A stretch of 64,000 bases of DNA from Cryoendolithus antarcticus. Lineage: Eukaryota; Ascomycota; Dothideomycetes; Cladosporiales; Cladosporiaceae. Where the stretch lies: assembly GCA_002077065.1 (NCBI GenBank), contig NAJO01000011.1, positions 1,076,976-1,140,975 on the forward strand, written 5' to 3'. The position numbers and the translations under genes were made by a program. Positions 19,066 to 29,842 of the stretch are shown here, piece by piece; positions within the stretch are counted from its first letter, which is position 1, and every line of letters starts with the position of its first letter. The notes beneath the pieces are model-generated. The model did no database searches, was not told the DNA's origin, and was given only the letters and a program-made list of their open reading frames with translations.

Positions 19066-20117
19066 GCCGTGACTTGAGGATTTGTCGACTACGTCTTGAC
19101 CGCTTCGCGTGCGATGACACTGATGGTGAACGTGCCTTGGATCGTTCTCTTCTGGACAACATATGACGCCTCTCCGACACTCGTCGATGCTGCTGAAGTC
19201 ACTCGCTCTGCCATCGGCGTTCTTGGTGCTATCTGGTGCTCAACTCTCGGTGATCTATGAGTGACTGCATGTGCTGCATCGTTCTGCAACGTTGCAACGT
19301 CTAATGACTGCTTGCGCGTGCACCGGCCTGGTCGCCAATCTGTTGTCGCTGCTTGATCATCATGCTGAACGTCTGGCTTTACATGACATTATCGTACTAC
19401 CGCCTCGAGTCGTGCATATCGAGTCGTGCATACTGCCGAACGGCCGTCAGATGCGCCAGACCATCATCAATGGCCACTCGCTCTACAAGCCTGTCAGGTC
19501 GTGCGAGCAATCTAAAGATCGCGCAGCATAATTGAAAACTCACTACGGTCATGGCGCCTGACACATTTGCATGCCCCTTCGGTCTGTGAGCCATCTCGCT
19601 GACACGGTGCTCTCCAAACCTTGCTCACCCTGGACGTCACACACAGCGCCCGTCTCAAGACCTGCTCGTTGTGCATGTCCGCTACGTTACGGCCACCCTG
19701 AGCACATGGAACCGGCGCGTAGCAAGATGAGCGGACGCCTTGTGGGTAGTTAGTATTGCAGCGTGGCCCTTCTGAGGTCCGAAAAGCGGTTTCCTTGTGT
19801 ATACCTAGTCATATGATTAGCTAGAGTTTCAGCCTTCAGATCGAAGACCATGTCTCCCGCTTGCTCCGTGCCTCCTCCGCACAGGAGCAGGCCAAACTAG
19901 TGCCTTAAGCTGATCCCGCCATATCGTACTCATGGACATGGACAGTGTGCACGTGACCATCGGCAGTTTCGCGCTAGTGTGAACCCCCACAGCGCGTCTA
20001 CTTTTGGACTTCACGTGCCGAGGAAACATACACAACTTTCTAACACTGGCCCTTGAGCTCTCATATGTCACCGCCGCCGTCCGCTATGCTCCGCCCCCTC
20101 CGACGACGTCCCCGGTC
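19066..20117. other. Intergenic, about 1.05 kb
   Basis: Between the KH gene and dynactin p150, both plus strand. Holds a perfect 14-bp tandem duplication (TCGAGTCGTGCATA, 19405-19418 and 19419-19432). Short frames are not convincing genes. Confidence 0.5.
19405..19432 (+). repeat. 14-bp direct tandem duplication
   Basis: Two identical adjacent copies of TCGAGTCGTGCATA. Likely a small replication slip; no function inferred. Confidence 0.7.
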
Positions 20118-23100
20118 ATGAACGGACCTGCCCTCTCCGTTGGGCAGAAAGTCGAGCTCACCGACGGTCGGACTGCAATCATTCGCTTCGCTGGCCAAAC
20201 TAGCTTCCAGACTGGCGACTGGATCGGCGTAGAGCTCTCGGAATCTACGGGCAAGAACGATGGCTCCGTCAAGGGGGAGCGGTACTTCGACTGTAAGCCG
20301 AATCATGGCATGTTCTTGCGGCCGGCAGTTGTGAAGCAGGTGCTTGAGCCGGCGGCAGGAAAGGTTGCGGCGAAGCCAGCAGGGGCACGAAATGGCGTCA
20401 ACGGAGTCAAGAGTCAGGATGCGGCTGCTTCGAGACGGCTTAGTGGGATCGCAGGGAGCAGGGCTAGTCCAACACTGAGTGCCAGGAGTGCGCTGAGTGG
20501 ACTTAGAAGTCCGACGAAAGGGCTTGGGCAGGAGGGTGGGAGCGGGGCGAGTAGTACGGCGACTTCTAGGACTGGGACACCGCCTGTGCCGGGACGGAGA
20601 CCGGGTGTAGCACCTGCTAGTGGAGCCTCAAGGCCAAGCCTGGCTCCTGCTGGTAGTGCGAATGGACGGAGGTCGTCGGTCTTGCCTCCTACGTCGACTG
20701 CGGCGAGTAGGGGGAGCTCGAGACCATCGTTGGCTCCTCCGGCGAGCACGCGGGCACCAGCTTCAAGACCATCTATGGGTAGGGTACCTTTATCACGAGC
20801 AGCACCTTCATCGCGATCGACGCCAAGCACGCGACTGAGCCCTAGACCTATGGAGGAGACAGAAGATGAGGAAGCCTCACAGCCAGATGCTCTGTCGCCT
20901 AGGGAGAGCACCATATCCTCAGCTGTCAGTCAATCTGAAGCAGCTAGTACACAAGAAGATGATGAGGATGCCACGCTACGAATGAACTTCGCGCCCAGCA
21001 CAGTTCCACCAGTGCCACCGATACCGCCTATACCGCCAGATCCCGCACCTCGACCTGGCATGGGCCGACGCACGTCGTCTCCACCTGCATCGATACATTC
21101 GCAAAGGACCACGAGAAGCACTGCGCAGTCGACTCGCCAAATCGAAGAGCTCGAAGCGAAGCTTCGTCTGCTGGAACGAAGGCGGATAGAGGACCGTGAT
21201 CTCAAGCGAGATCTGGAGAAGGCGCAGCAAGACAGGGACAGATACCAGGGCATCATCGAGAAGTTGCAGAAGAAGTATCAGCCGCAACAACAGGAGATTG
21301 CAGAGCTGAAGAAGTTACTTGGTGAGGCCGAATCAAAGTTTCAGAGCGTGGAGGATTTGCAAGCTGAGCACGATAGCATCATGGAGATGGCTACGCTTGA
21401 TAAGGAAATGGCTGAGGAGATGGCGGAAGGTCTGAAAGCTGAGCTTGACGCGCTGCGAGAGGCACAGGAGGAGCTGCAGTTCGAAGTGGAGGTACTGCGT
21501 GAAGAGAACGCGGAGTTCAGCAAGGAGATCAGTCCCGAGGAGCGTACCAGTACCGGTTGGCTGCAGCTGGAGCAGAAGAACGAGAGGCTGCGAGATGCTC
21601 TGATCCGACTCCGCGACATGAAGCAAGACGGCGAGGAGAAGCTCAATGCGCAGGTGCGAGAGCTTGACGTCCAGGTTAAGGATCTCGAGACGGTCAAGCA
21701 CCAGCTGGATGACACGAAGGAGAAGTATCTCACTGCTGAAGCGACCGCGGACGATCTCAGACAGCAACTCGAAGCCGCCTTGGGTGCTGAGGAGATGATC
21801 GAAGAACTGACTGATCGCAACATGAACATGCAAGAACGCATTGATGAGCTTCGCGGAACTATCGAAGAGCTCGAAGACCTTCGCGAACTCAACGATGAGC
21901 TTGACATCAACCATGTGGAGGCCGAGAAGCAGATGCAAGAAGAGATCGACTTCAAAGACAGCCTGATCATCGATCGGGAGCGCACTGCCAAGCAGCAGCA
22001 GGAAGCGCTTGATGACGCTGATCACACTATCAATCGCTTTCGAGAGCTTGTGGCGCAAATGCAGAGTGACCTGCAGGACATGCAGGCTTCCAAGCAGATT
22101 TCCGAGAGTGAGGCGAAGGACCTGTCGAGCAAGTCACGGGCTATGCTGGACCTGAACATGAAGCTGCAGAATAGTGCTGCGAAGACGCAGGTTAAGAGTC
22201 TGGATCTGGAGCTGAGAAAGCTGGAGGCGCAGGAGGCGAGTGAGCATCTCGATATCGTGAGGATGTTCTTGCCGGAATCATTCCAGACTGAGAGCGACAG
22301 TGTGCTGGCGCTGCTGCGGTTTAGACGAATAGCGTTCAAAGCCAACTTGGTGCATGGCGCTGTCAAAGAGCGCATCGCTTCTTTCGGTGTGCGTGGGCAC
22401 GACGAGAACGTCTTTGCTGCATGTGATGTTGCTGACAAGCTCACCTGGATCGCTGCAATGGCGAAACGATTCGTCAACTCTGTCTATGCCTCCAGTGTTG
22501 ATGACTTCACGGGCTACAAGGGCGCATTTTACGAGCTTGAGCCCATTGAGCGCGCGCTGAATGGCTATATCGATGGCTTACGAAGGGACGATCTTAGAGA
22601 GCAGGACATCGCTGAGGAGCTACAGCGGTCAATTGCGGTAATGTCACATTTGGCTGGACTACACATCAAGAACGATCCCATCAGTCACACTGATGAGCTG
22701 CTGATGCGGACGACACATCTGCAGAGTCAGCTGGACAACACTGGCACAGCGTTGACATTGATACGAACGCTTGTTGAGCGAACTATCTCTGCGGCTGCCG
22801 AGGATGATGAAGACGATGACTACACTGCTGATCGCGCTATGCTGCTTGAGAGGGCCGAGACTCTAGCATCCAACGCACGGAACGCCAAGGTCGTGATCAG
22901 TCGGACGCATCGCGCAATCGCAGATCTTCAAGCGCGATCACTGGCGCTGGATGAGACCTGTAGCGAGTCGCTATCAAGTGCTGAGAGCATCGCTGCCCAG
23001 GTCGCCGGCTATACACGCTCAGCTGGTCAGGAGCTCCAGCTCCTGTTCTCCGACGAGAGTCACTCCGACCCGTTCAGTCCTGATGAAGCCTCCACTACGC

Positions 23101-24134
23101 TTCGCCGCGTGGCGAGCTCAGTGTTTTCCCTTGCACCTTCGGAAACGTCACCCTTCACTGCCCTATCCGGCCTCCTTCGCGAAGTCACAGCCCATCTCAC
23201 GACCTTCTCCCAAGCAACGCAAGATCTGGACAACACCCTCGAGTTCGACCAACGGCCTCCACCCTGGAACGCCCGCGCCAACGCTATCAAGCAAGCGAAG
23301 CTCACATCCATCGACCTCGATGCAGAGCTCAGTCGGGCTCGTGCAGCATCAAACGAGAAAGAAGTCCTGCTCAAGACGCGTGACACCGAGCTCGAAGAAC
23401 AGAGCGTCAGGATCGAGATGCTCGAGGCGAGAATGAAGGAAGCTAGTAAGCGATCTGCTCGGATTGCTGAGCTGGAGCGTAATCTGCGTGAAGCGCGGGA
23501 TGGGGAGAAGAAGGCTAAGAGTGAGCTAGTGAATGCGAAGCGGGAGGCGAGAGTTGAGGTCGAGAGAGCGAGGGAGGAGCTAACCAAAGTTGCTGAGCAT
23601 CGCGGCAAACACGGTATCGTTTTGGGCAAAGCCCTCGACGCTGGCGCAATGGGTGAGGGAGCGGCGTTACTGCTTAAGACGCAGGACCATCGCATCTCTA
23701 CCCTACAAGGCGCGGTGCGGTATCTGCAATCGGATAACTTGCGGCTCCGCTACCCTCCTGCGACCGCCGAGCAGTCCTCGCAATCGTGGCTGCACACGCC
23801 TCTCATCGCCAGTCCTACGCCAGGACAGAAGAAGCAAGACGCTGCTCGCAAAGAAGGCAAGGCAGTACTGCAGCGCCTACTCCAACTCACGACCACCGCA
23901 TCGCCTACCGTCGTCGATCTCAGCAGACTGCCCGAGAACAAGCTCGCTTGGCGGCCTGCGAAGGAGAATACGAGATGGCAAGTCGAGAAGCGGAAGGAGG
24001 AGTGGGAGGAATGGCGAGGCTGGAGGCGGGAGGTCATTGAGAAAGGTAAAGTCAGGACTGGAAAGGCGAAAGTTGTGGTCGGCAGGGTGAGGATTGCGGA
24101 TCAGGAGGTTTCGCCGAGGGGGAGCGAGGGGTGA
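20118..24134 (+). CDS. Dynactin large subunit p150Glued
   Basis: Links dynein to microtubules and cargo. Single exon, 1338 residues from the ATG at 20118; the open frame extends upstream without an ATG. Seen: a CAP-Gly domain (about residues 5-75) with GKNDG at 45-49, ERYFDC and HGMFLRP, all intact for EB1/tubulin tail binding. A long Ser/Pro/Arg-rich basic region follows (about 85-300). Then comes the first coiled coil (about 325-720) and the conserved p150 core (about 720-1090; EHLDIVRMFLPESF is the recognisable family motif). A second coiled coil (about 1090-1190) and a C-terminal tail end it. Orthologue of Neurospora ro-3 and Aspergillus nudM. Confidence 0.95.
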   Translation: MNGPALSVGQKVELTDGRTAIIRFAGQTSFQTGDWIGVELSESTGKNDGSVKGERYFDCKPNHGMFLRPAVVKQVLEPAAGKVAAKPAGARNGVNGVKSQDAAASRRLSGIAGSRASPTLSARSALSGLRSPTKGLGQEGGSGASSTATSRTGTPPVPGRRPGVAPASGASRPSLAPAGSANGRRSSVLPPTSTAASRGSSRPSLAPPASTRAPASRPSMGRVPLSRAAPSSRSTPSTRLSPRPMEETEDEEASQPDALSPRESTISSAVSQSEAASTQEDDEDATLRMNFAPSTVPPVPPIPPIPPDPAPRPGMGRRTSSPPASIHSQRTTRSTAQSTRQIEELEAKLRLLERRRIEDRDLKRDLEKAQQDRDRYQGIIEKLQKKYQPQQQEIAELKKLLGEAESKFQSVEDLQAEHDSIMEMATLDKEMAEEMAEGLKAELDALREAQEELQFEVEVLREENAEFSKEISPEERTSTGWLQLEQKNERLRDALIRLRDMKQDGEEKLNAQVRELDVQVKDLETVKHQLDDTKEKYLTAEATADDLRQQLEAALGAEEMIEELTDRNMNMQERIDELRGTIEELEDLRELNDELDINHVEAEKQMQEEIDFKDSLIIDRERTAKQQQEALDDADHTINRFRELVAQMQSDLQDMQASKQISESEAKDLSSKSRAMLDLNMKLQNSAAKTQVKSLDLELRKLEAQEASEHLDIVRMFLPESFQTESDSVLALLRFRRIAFKANLVHGAVKERIASFGVRGHDENVFAACDVADKLTWIAAMAKRFVNSVYASSVDDFTGYKGAFYELEPIERALNGYIDGLRRDDLREQDIAEELQRSIAVMSHLAGLHIKNDPISHTDELLMRTTHLQSQLDNTGTALTLIRTLVERTISAAAEDDEDDDYTADRAMLLERAETLASNARNAKVVISRTHRAIADLQARSLALDETCSESLSSAESIAAQVAGYTRSAGQELQLLFSDESHSDPFSPDEASTTLRRVASSVFSLAPSETSPFTALSGLLREVTAHLTTFSQATQDLDNTLEFDQRPPPWNARANAIKQAKLTSIDLDAELSRARAASNEKEVLLKTRDTELEEQSVRIEMLEARMKEASKRSARIAELERNLREARDGEKKAKSELVNAKREARVEVERAREELTKVAEHRGKHGIVLGKALDAGAMGEGAALLLKTQDHRISTLQGAVRYLQSDNLRLRYPPATAEQSSQSWLHTPLIASPTPGQKKQDAARKEGKAVLQRLLQLTTTASPTVVDLSRLPENKLAWRPAKENTRWQVEKRKEEWEEWRGWRREVIEKGKVRTGKAKVVVGRVRIADQEVSPRGSEG

Positions 24135-26035
24135 GTGTTGGAGCGTTGGGTCGTCAAGAGTACAAGATACCCGGCTCAATCTACAAGCGTCCAGCTTCGA
24201 CGAGCGAGCGCTTTGTTCGTTCATAACGCTAAGTTCCGCGACTTGACCTGTAGTCTATGCGGCCCCTCGAAGACAACGCGGGAGTCTATGGTCAGACTGG
24301 CGTTCGTGTACACCCATCGTCTCAGATATATCAATCCATGTGACTGGGACCGCGGCGATCTGGCCATAACTTGCCCAAGTACTGTTGCGCAGCTCCGATT
24401 GCTCGAGCTAGTTTGCATTGGCAACTCGGCCAGTGGATACAGCGTGTGTGTTTGGGACTGTGGGAGGTAAAGCGACCTTCACACTTCAGACCTTGCCGTG
24501 TGGTGGTTCTTCAGCATTGCGATGATACGAGTCAACGTAGGTATACACGCGAGTAATAACTTGAAAGAAGCGGACTACTCAAGGAGATCACGCGAGTGAC
24601 TATGCTAGCATACACCATACGGGAATAGCGAATCGCTGTTAGTGCTAGCTAGGAAAGTCCCTCGAGGAGATAACGCTCTTCTCTCCCACAGCTTGCATAC
24701 TAATTCACTGTTGCGGTGCTGTATATGACAGCATTCTCTCTCACGGTAAATCGCTGAGCGGTTCGCCTTTCCTGTCACTCGCGTGTTATTAGTCAAGGAG
24801 CGAGCCTAATTGAAACGCGCAATGCGATTTATGTAATTAGCTGGGCATGCCTCAGGTTGATGACGGAGAAACTACGACGTGAGGCAATTCTTCCGCGATC
24901 ATGATCAGGAACTCGACCATTGAGTCAATCCAGAGGTGAGGTCGAAGAGAGGCCGACATCGGCTTGCGGACCTGTAGTCCGCTAGGGCACTCCGCCGCCA
25001 CGCTTGCCAAGTAAGCAGCCTCAGACATGCCAGCGGCCGAGCAAGACGGAGTGAAGTTTGTCGATTGTAGTCTTCCTCGCTCTGCTAGATCGCAGACGCA
25101 TCAGTCTTGGATTCTCGTGTGCAGTGACATTTGTGTCACTGCGACCCCACCTAGGCGAAGGCGACGAAAATTCAATCCCGCGTCAGGTCGTACAGTCGTT
25201 GTTGTGTGATGCTTGGCGAGTCGCGGCGAGCGTTGGCGGTCGACGTGTTTCATCTTTCAGAACTACTGACACATGGCATGCATCGGCGCCCAGTCGCAGG
25301 TGATGCTGGCGGTGAATGTGATGCCACCAGCATTGTCCATCTGACATCGAGAGCTATAGCTGCTGAGATTGCTATTGCCGCGCGGTTCCGGGTCTCTTGA
25401 GGGATCGGTATGTAGCCGGCTTGGTGGTGTAGTCAGCAGCGGTATGCAGGCGAGAGTTTCCGAGACGCCAAGCTTAGCATCAATAGACTTTGGTCGCTGA
25501 GCAGAGGGATGGAAGCGCGTCAAACATGGCATCAGCAGTATGTGCACACGTCAAACACGCGCTGCCCAAGCAGATGCCTCCGCTCCTATCCTACTTCCGT
25601 CACAACGACGAGGTCTTGGACGGGCCTCTGCAGCAGAGGCAGCTGCGGCGATGATTGGCGATAACCTGCCGAGACGCTTGGCGGAGTTCTGGGCACTCGG
25701 CGATGGGGTCGACTGGCACATGGAGGTGGGCGCTGGGTGAGGAGCAGCAGCGGCGCCGCGAATGCCACTTCTGCGCCGCCATGGCACTCTTGACCTGCGC
25801 TCATACAAAGAGGACTGGTCATGCCGCACTCCCCCCACCTCCTGTTATCACCTAGACCTCACCTCCGCCACCCACTGGTACCACCTACTGCGAGAGCATC
25901 TGGACTATCGCCCTCCCACGAGCTTGGGATCTAGCCTTGGTACACAAGAATCGACTGATTACCTCGCGCACCTGCGGATGTCACCCACATCTGGGTCGAA
26001 TACGCGGCTGTCTTCGACGACCTCGCAATAACACC
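24135..26035. other. Intergenic, about 1.9 kb; largest gene-poor stretch
   Basis: Between dynactin p150 and a membrane protein gene. Read on both strands, I find only short overlapping frames without splice structure or family motifs, no tRNA and no transposon ends. Base composition looks like the rest of the window. It may hold long UTRs or a non-coding RNA; nothing in the sequence proves that. Confidence 0.5.
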
Positions 26036-26962
26036 ATGACCACACCACAGGCTTCAACACCAATGAGTACACCCTCGCCTTTCACAGACCCTTTCACGGC
26101 GCCTACTGTACCTAAGCCTTGCGCTCAGGTGCCGCCAAGAGCGCCCCGGGAAGCAGCATGGGACGATGCGGGCGCCGAACAAAAACATCCTGTCAACTAC
26201 ACTGGCCATGACAGAACAGCGGCAAATCACCAGAGTGTGTCCATGTCCTCGGCAGGGACCTTGACGTCTCTGTCTGCCCACGACCCAGAGAAGGGCAGTC
26301 CGCCACGGACCCCACCTCGACACAGCAGGCAGCATTCACATACTTCGACGATCGATGAAGAAAAAGCTGCTTACCTGCACGCATACCCTCCCAGTATGCC
26401 TCATGCAGCTCGACAATCACAGCGGAGACGGCCAAGCGATGCTTCAGGGTCGACAATCTATAGCATGTCAGGTGAAGAGGATCCCGGGCAGGCAGCGCAG
26501 GAGCAACACGCACTGAAGATTCTCCTCTTCTTGTCCTTCCCAGTCGTACTACTCTCGTGGTTGAACTTCTTCTGGGCCATCATATCGCTCCTCATCACGA
26601 CGTTGTCCCAGCCAGTCAGAATCTGCGCTCGCCGGCTCTCCTTCGGCACGCAGCTAGCTTCTTTGCTTGGACCGGCGCTCAATCTGCAGCTGCGGGCAAT
26701 ATACACACCCCTCCCGCCCTTCGCGGATGAAGATGGCTGCTTCCACCCCGGTAGCCTCCTGTTAGTGCATCTTACCGCACCCTTCCTCAGTATGGGTGTT
26801 GCACTGGCAGCCTGGGTGCTTGCTGCGTATTGGCTAATGGCTGGCATGGTCGGCGATCCGGCTGGCATGGACAGGCGTGACGACGGAATGGAGGCTGTGC
26901 TCGGCTTGAGGCGATGGTGGGAGAGTGTGCTGATGAAGGGCGTGCAACAGAGTCGACTTTGA
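26036..26962 (+). CDS. Fungal membrane protein of unknown function
   Basis: Not recognised. Single exon, 308 residues from the ATG at 26036. Seen: a long polar, Pro/Ser/Thr-rich N-terminal half with SxxSMSSAGTLTSLS-like and RPSDASGSTIYSMS phospho-type motifs. A hydrophobic hairpin follows (ILLFLSFPVVLLSWLNFFWAI, about residues 163-195), then a Cys/Arg amphipathic stretch and a second long hydrophobic block (LLLVHLTAPFLSMGVALAAW, then VLAAYWLMAG). It ends in a short charged tail. Probably a multi-pass membrane protein with a cytoplasmic disordered N-terminus. No known domain is evident. Confidence 0.7.
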   Translation: MTTPQASTPMSTPSPFTDPFTAPTVPKPCAQVPPRAPREAAWDDAGAEQKHPVNYTGHDRTAANHQSVSMSSAGTLTSLSAHDPEKGSPPRTPPRHSRQHSHTSTIDEEKAAYLHAYPPSMPHAARQSQRRRPSDASGSTIYSMSGEEDPGQAAQEQHALKILLFLSFPVVLLSWLNFFWAIISLLITTLSQPVRICARRLSFGTQLASLLGPALNLQLRAIYTPLPPFADEDGCFHPGSLLLVHLTAPFLSMGVALAAWVLAAYWLMAGMVGDPAGMDRRDDGMEAVLGLRRWWESVLMKGVQQSRL

Positions 26963-27491
26963 TGTTGCATTCCCAATTGGGCAGCACAGGCGTTCCACGG
27001 CTTGGACGAGTATATGGGCTGGCACGAAGGACCGAAGATACCACATTTGATCGGATTGAGATGTTTGGCTTAGCGAAGGCGTTGGCGGCGCTTTAATGTT
27101 TGGGATGTAGCTTACCATACACTACGGTGCTATGGTGTCGTTGTACGACTAATCTTACCTCTCATCCTTGACAAGCCTTTCTCGTGTCGCAATACATACT
27201 ATTTATTTCCACTCCGCTCATTGATTAAACGAGCGCATCATTTCCTGGGCGACGTAAGGCGAAGTCGCCATAAAGTAGGTCATCCGTGAATAGCACTGCC
27301 GCATGAGGAAGGCACGATCATCAAGAACGCGAACGTCACATCCAATTGTACCTTGGGAAACTGTGTTCAACCTCATCTGTATTCCACGTTTGTATATGGC
27401 AAAGCTCCGAAGTCAAGCGCGGCGACGCGATGCGACACCTGTTGGGCTTATACATTAGCTGCAACATATCACCACACTTCCCGTAGCCAGT
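26963..27491. other. Intergenic, about 530 bp
   Basis: 3' region of the membrane protein gene and promoter of the Zn2Cys6 gene. Nothing else seen. Confidence 0.45.
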
Positions 27492-28917
27492 ATGAGCTGG
27501 GTGATTGAGAGGCCCGACCTTGCCCTAGTTCAAGACCCCAACGCCCCGCCCAGAACCCGATCATCGCCTCGACGACCGCATACTAAGGTTAGTATTGACA
27601 TTATGTGTAAAGCCCACACGAGAAAGTCTGACAGAACCTGCGTAGTCAAAGCTAGGCTGCATCACATGCAAGCAGCGACGCATCAAATGCGATGAGACGA
27701 GACCAAAGTGCAGCCAGTGTCGAGATCGGAACGTGCAATGTGTCTTCCGACCACCCAAGATTGGCACACCTGGCGAGGGCAGGCGATCAAGCAGCATTGC
27801 TACCATGAAACACGAGGACTGTAGCGAGGCATCTCTGAGCCCCGTCTCGACGAGCTCGCCCGCATCGTCGACATCGCCGCTGCCTGATATCTCGACCGTT
27901 GTGTTCGACAGCGAACGGCATTCTGCAGTCGAGCCTATGCCTCGAGAGCTTGCGAAGGCTAGGATTCTGATGCACTTGGAATTGGCAAACCAGCCCAATA
28001 ACCTCAAGGCTTCCGACGACGCCTATACACGTGCTGATGTGCCTGAGCTATTCGATCACTTCATTGATACTGCTGAGGCATGGGCAGGCTCATCCGAATG
28101 TCAGCGAGTCTTGCAGACCTGGTCGCCAAGCCTGTCTGTAATGCATACATTTTTACTTCACGGCATGCTTGCCTTCTCGGCCAGTCATTTACAGTCATTT
28201 AGACCTTGGGAAAAGAAGTACGGTCTTGCCGCTGCGCTCCACTGTGGACTATCTCTGCAAGGTTTCTCGGCGACTCTGAGTCAGAGAGTCGACCACGATA
28301 ACGCGGATGCACTCTTCGCTTGCTGCTACTTACACACCATGCTTGCCTTATACAACAAGTCGCGATGCGATCAAGCGAGCATGGTCGATAATGACTTCGC
28401 CTGGCTACGTGGAATGAAGGGCATACCCATCCTACAACGTACCAATGTACTACGACCACATCTCAATCACAGCATCTGGCTCCCGGTATTTGTGGAGACC
28501 AAAGCCTACAGTGCGGAGATAGGGCACTTACCGACGCCTACGAATGAGCACAGTGCTGCTTTCCCTCAGATCGAGATATTGCGTGCACAATGCCAAGTCA
28601 ACCGTTTGGACCCCGACAATGATGAGAATCCCTACGCGATACCTCTTGCTCACTTGGACCGGCTATCTCGACTGTCTTCCATCGGCAATGGCCAGATTGG
28701 GATGCTCATGGTCTTCATTGGTCGTATGCCTGAGTGCTTTGTCGCATTGCTTGAGAGATTGGATCCTCTGGCTATGAGGATACTTGCACTCTGGTGCGAC
28801 TATGCTGGACAAGTCGAACAGTGGTGGTGCACGGGTCCTGCAAGGCAAGAAGCTGCGCGGCTTAGGCGGATCTTGCAACGAAGAGAGACTTCCAAGACGC
28901 CAGACACGCTTGCTTGA
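27492..28917 (+). CDS. Zn2Cys6 transcription factor with fungal-specific C-terminal domain
   Basis: Nuclear regulator. Two exons, 27492-27587 and 27646-28917, with a 58-nt intron (donor GTTAGT, branch-like CTGAC); 455 residues. The splice joins a short Pro/Arg-rich N-terminus to the zinc cluster at residues 37-64: C-x2-C-x6-C-x6-C-x2-C-x6-C, with the basic CKQRRIKC core, so all six Cys are present. The second domain resembles Fungal_trans_2 proteins of the sterol-uptake (UPC2-like) group: HTFLLHGMLAFSASHLQSF, then ADALFACCYLHTMLAL. No heptad linker is obvious. The neighbours do not define a pathway; the DyP peroxidase follows on the same strand after 925 bp. Confidence 0.88.
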
Positions 28918-29842
28918 TGGAACGGCAGACACTCACAAGACTGTTCACTCTCGCCAGTGAAGCTACGAACGACGTCGCTACAGCGCAATAACTGCGCCGA
29001 TACGAGAGTCAGCCGGAGTACTTCGCGTTTCTCATAACGATATGAAGACACGGTACACTGAGCTCTAGCTTGATGACTCCGCACGACTAGACTTGCCTCA
29101 ATTTCCACCATAATATTTGGAAGCTGCGGAGAAGGTAAGCCACAAGTGCCCGGATGTGAGTGCTGCTACTGGATGGCGTACATCAGCGGCAGTATGTTCA
29201 ATGCTACTTCGGCCATGCCGCTGAGATGCAAATATCACCCGATCCAATTTCGACGACTGTACATTGCATTGGGTGCAGCTTGGCATACTATGCGCCTTAG
29301 TCTACGTGAGAAGCTGTAGGATCAGCCAGCCCCGGATCGGCTACTGGCATGTCAGCTCACACTGGATTTGGTAGCTATGCATGTACACCGTGGTACATCG
29401 GAATTTCAAGCTCCAGCTAGCCGAACTTTGTATGCCACGCGACAGAGCTACCCGATCTGCTACGATCTCAATGCAAGATGCAAACACCACACGAGATGGC
29501 TTCTGTACGATCAACGACTTCGATGTTGTCAGACATGTCTTGGCTTGCTGTACTGCTTACCGGTACATGCAGGCTGACAGGATCGCGGTCTCGCGTTCAG
29601 CCTTGCAACCCTGAAGTCCAGCTTGGCTACGGCAAAGCTTCAGCCAGCCATGGCGCAAGCAGCCATGTGCGCACACTGCATGGCGGACTGCACGGTAACC
29701 TGGTGTAACGCCCAGGCTGAGTCTGGACTGGAGGGGCCATGGTATACGAGCTGGACGATCCCTCTCACATAAGACGAGGCTCTGATCTCGAATCCACGCC
29801 TCCGTCCTACGATCCTCTTCCATACTATCAACTGCAATCACC
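28918..29842. other. Intergenic, 925 bp
   Basis: Between the Zn2Cys6 gene and the DyP peroxidase gene, both plus strand. Only short shadow-like frames; no RNA gene seen. Confidence 0.5.

Noticed and set aside
21333..22058. 241-codon frame antisense to the dynactin coiled coil
   Set aside because: Leu/Ser-rich, as expected for the reverse of Glu/Lys-rich coiled-coil codons.
24135..26035. Possible hidden gene or decayed transposon in the 1.9-kb gap
   Set aside because: No terminal repeats, no transposase-like frame, no AT-rich decay and no splice-consistent exon chain could be found by reading.
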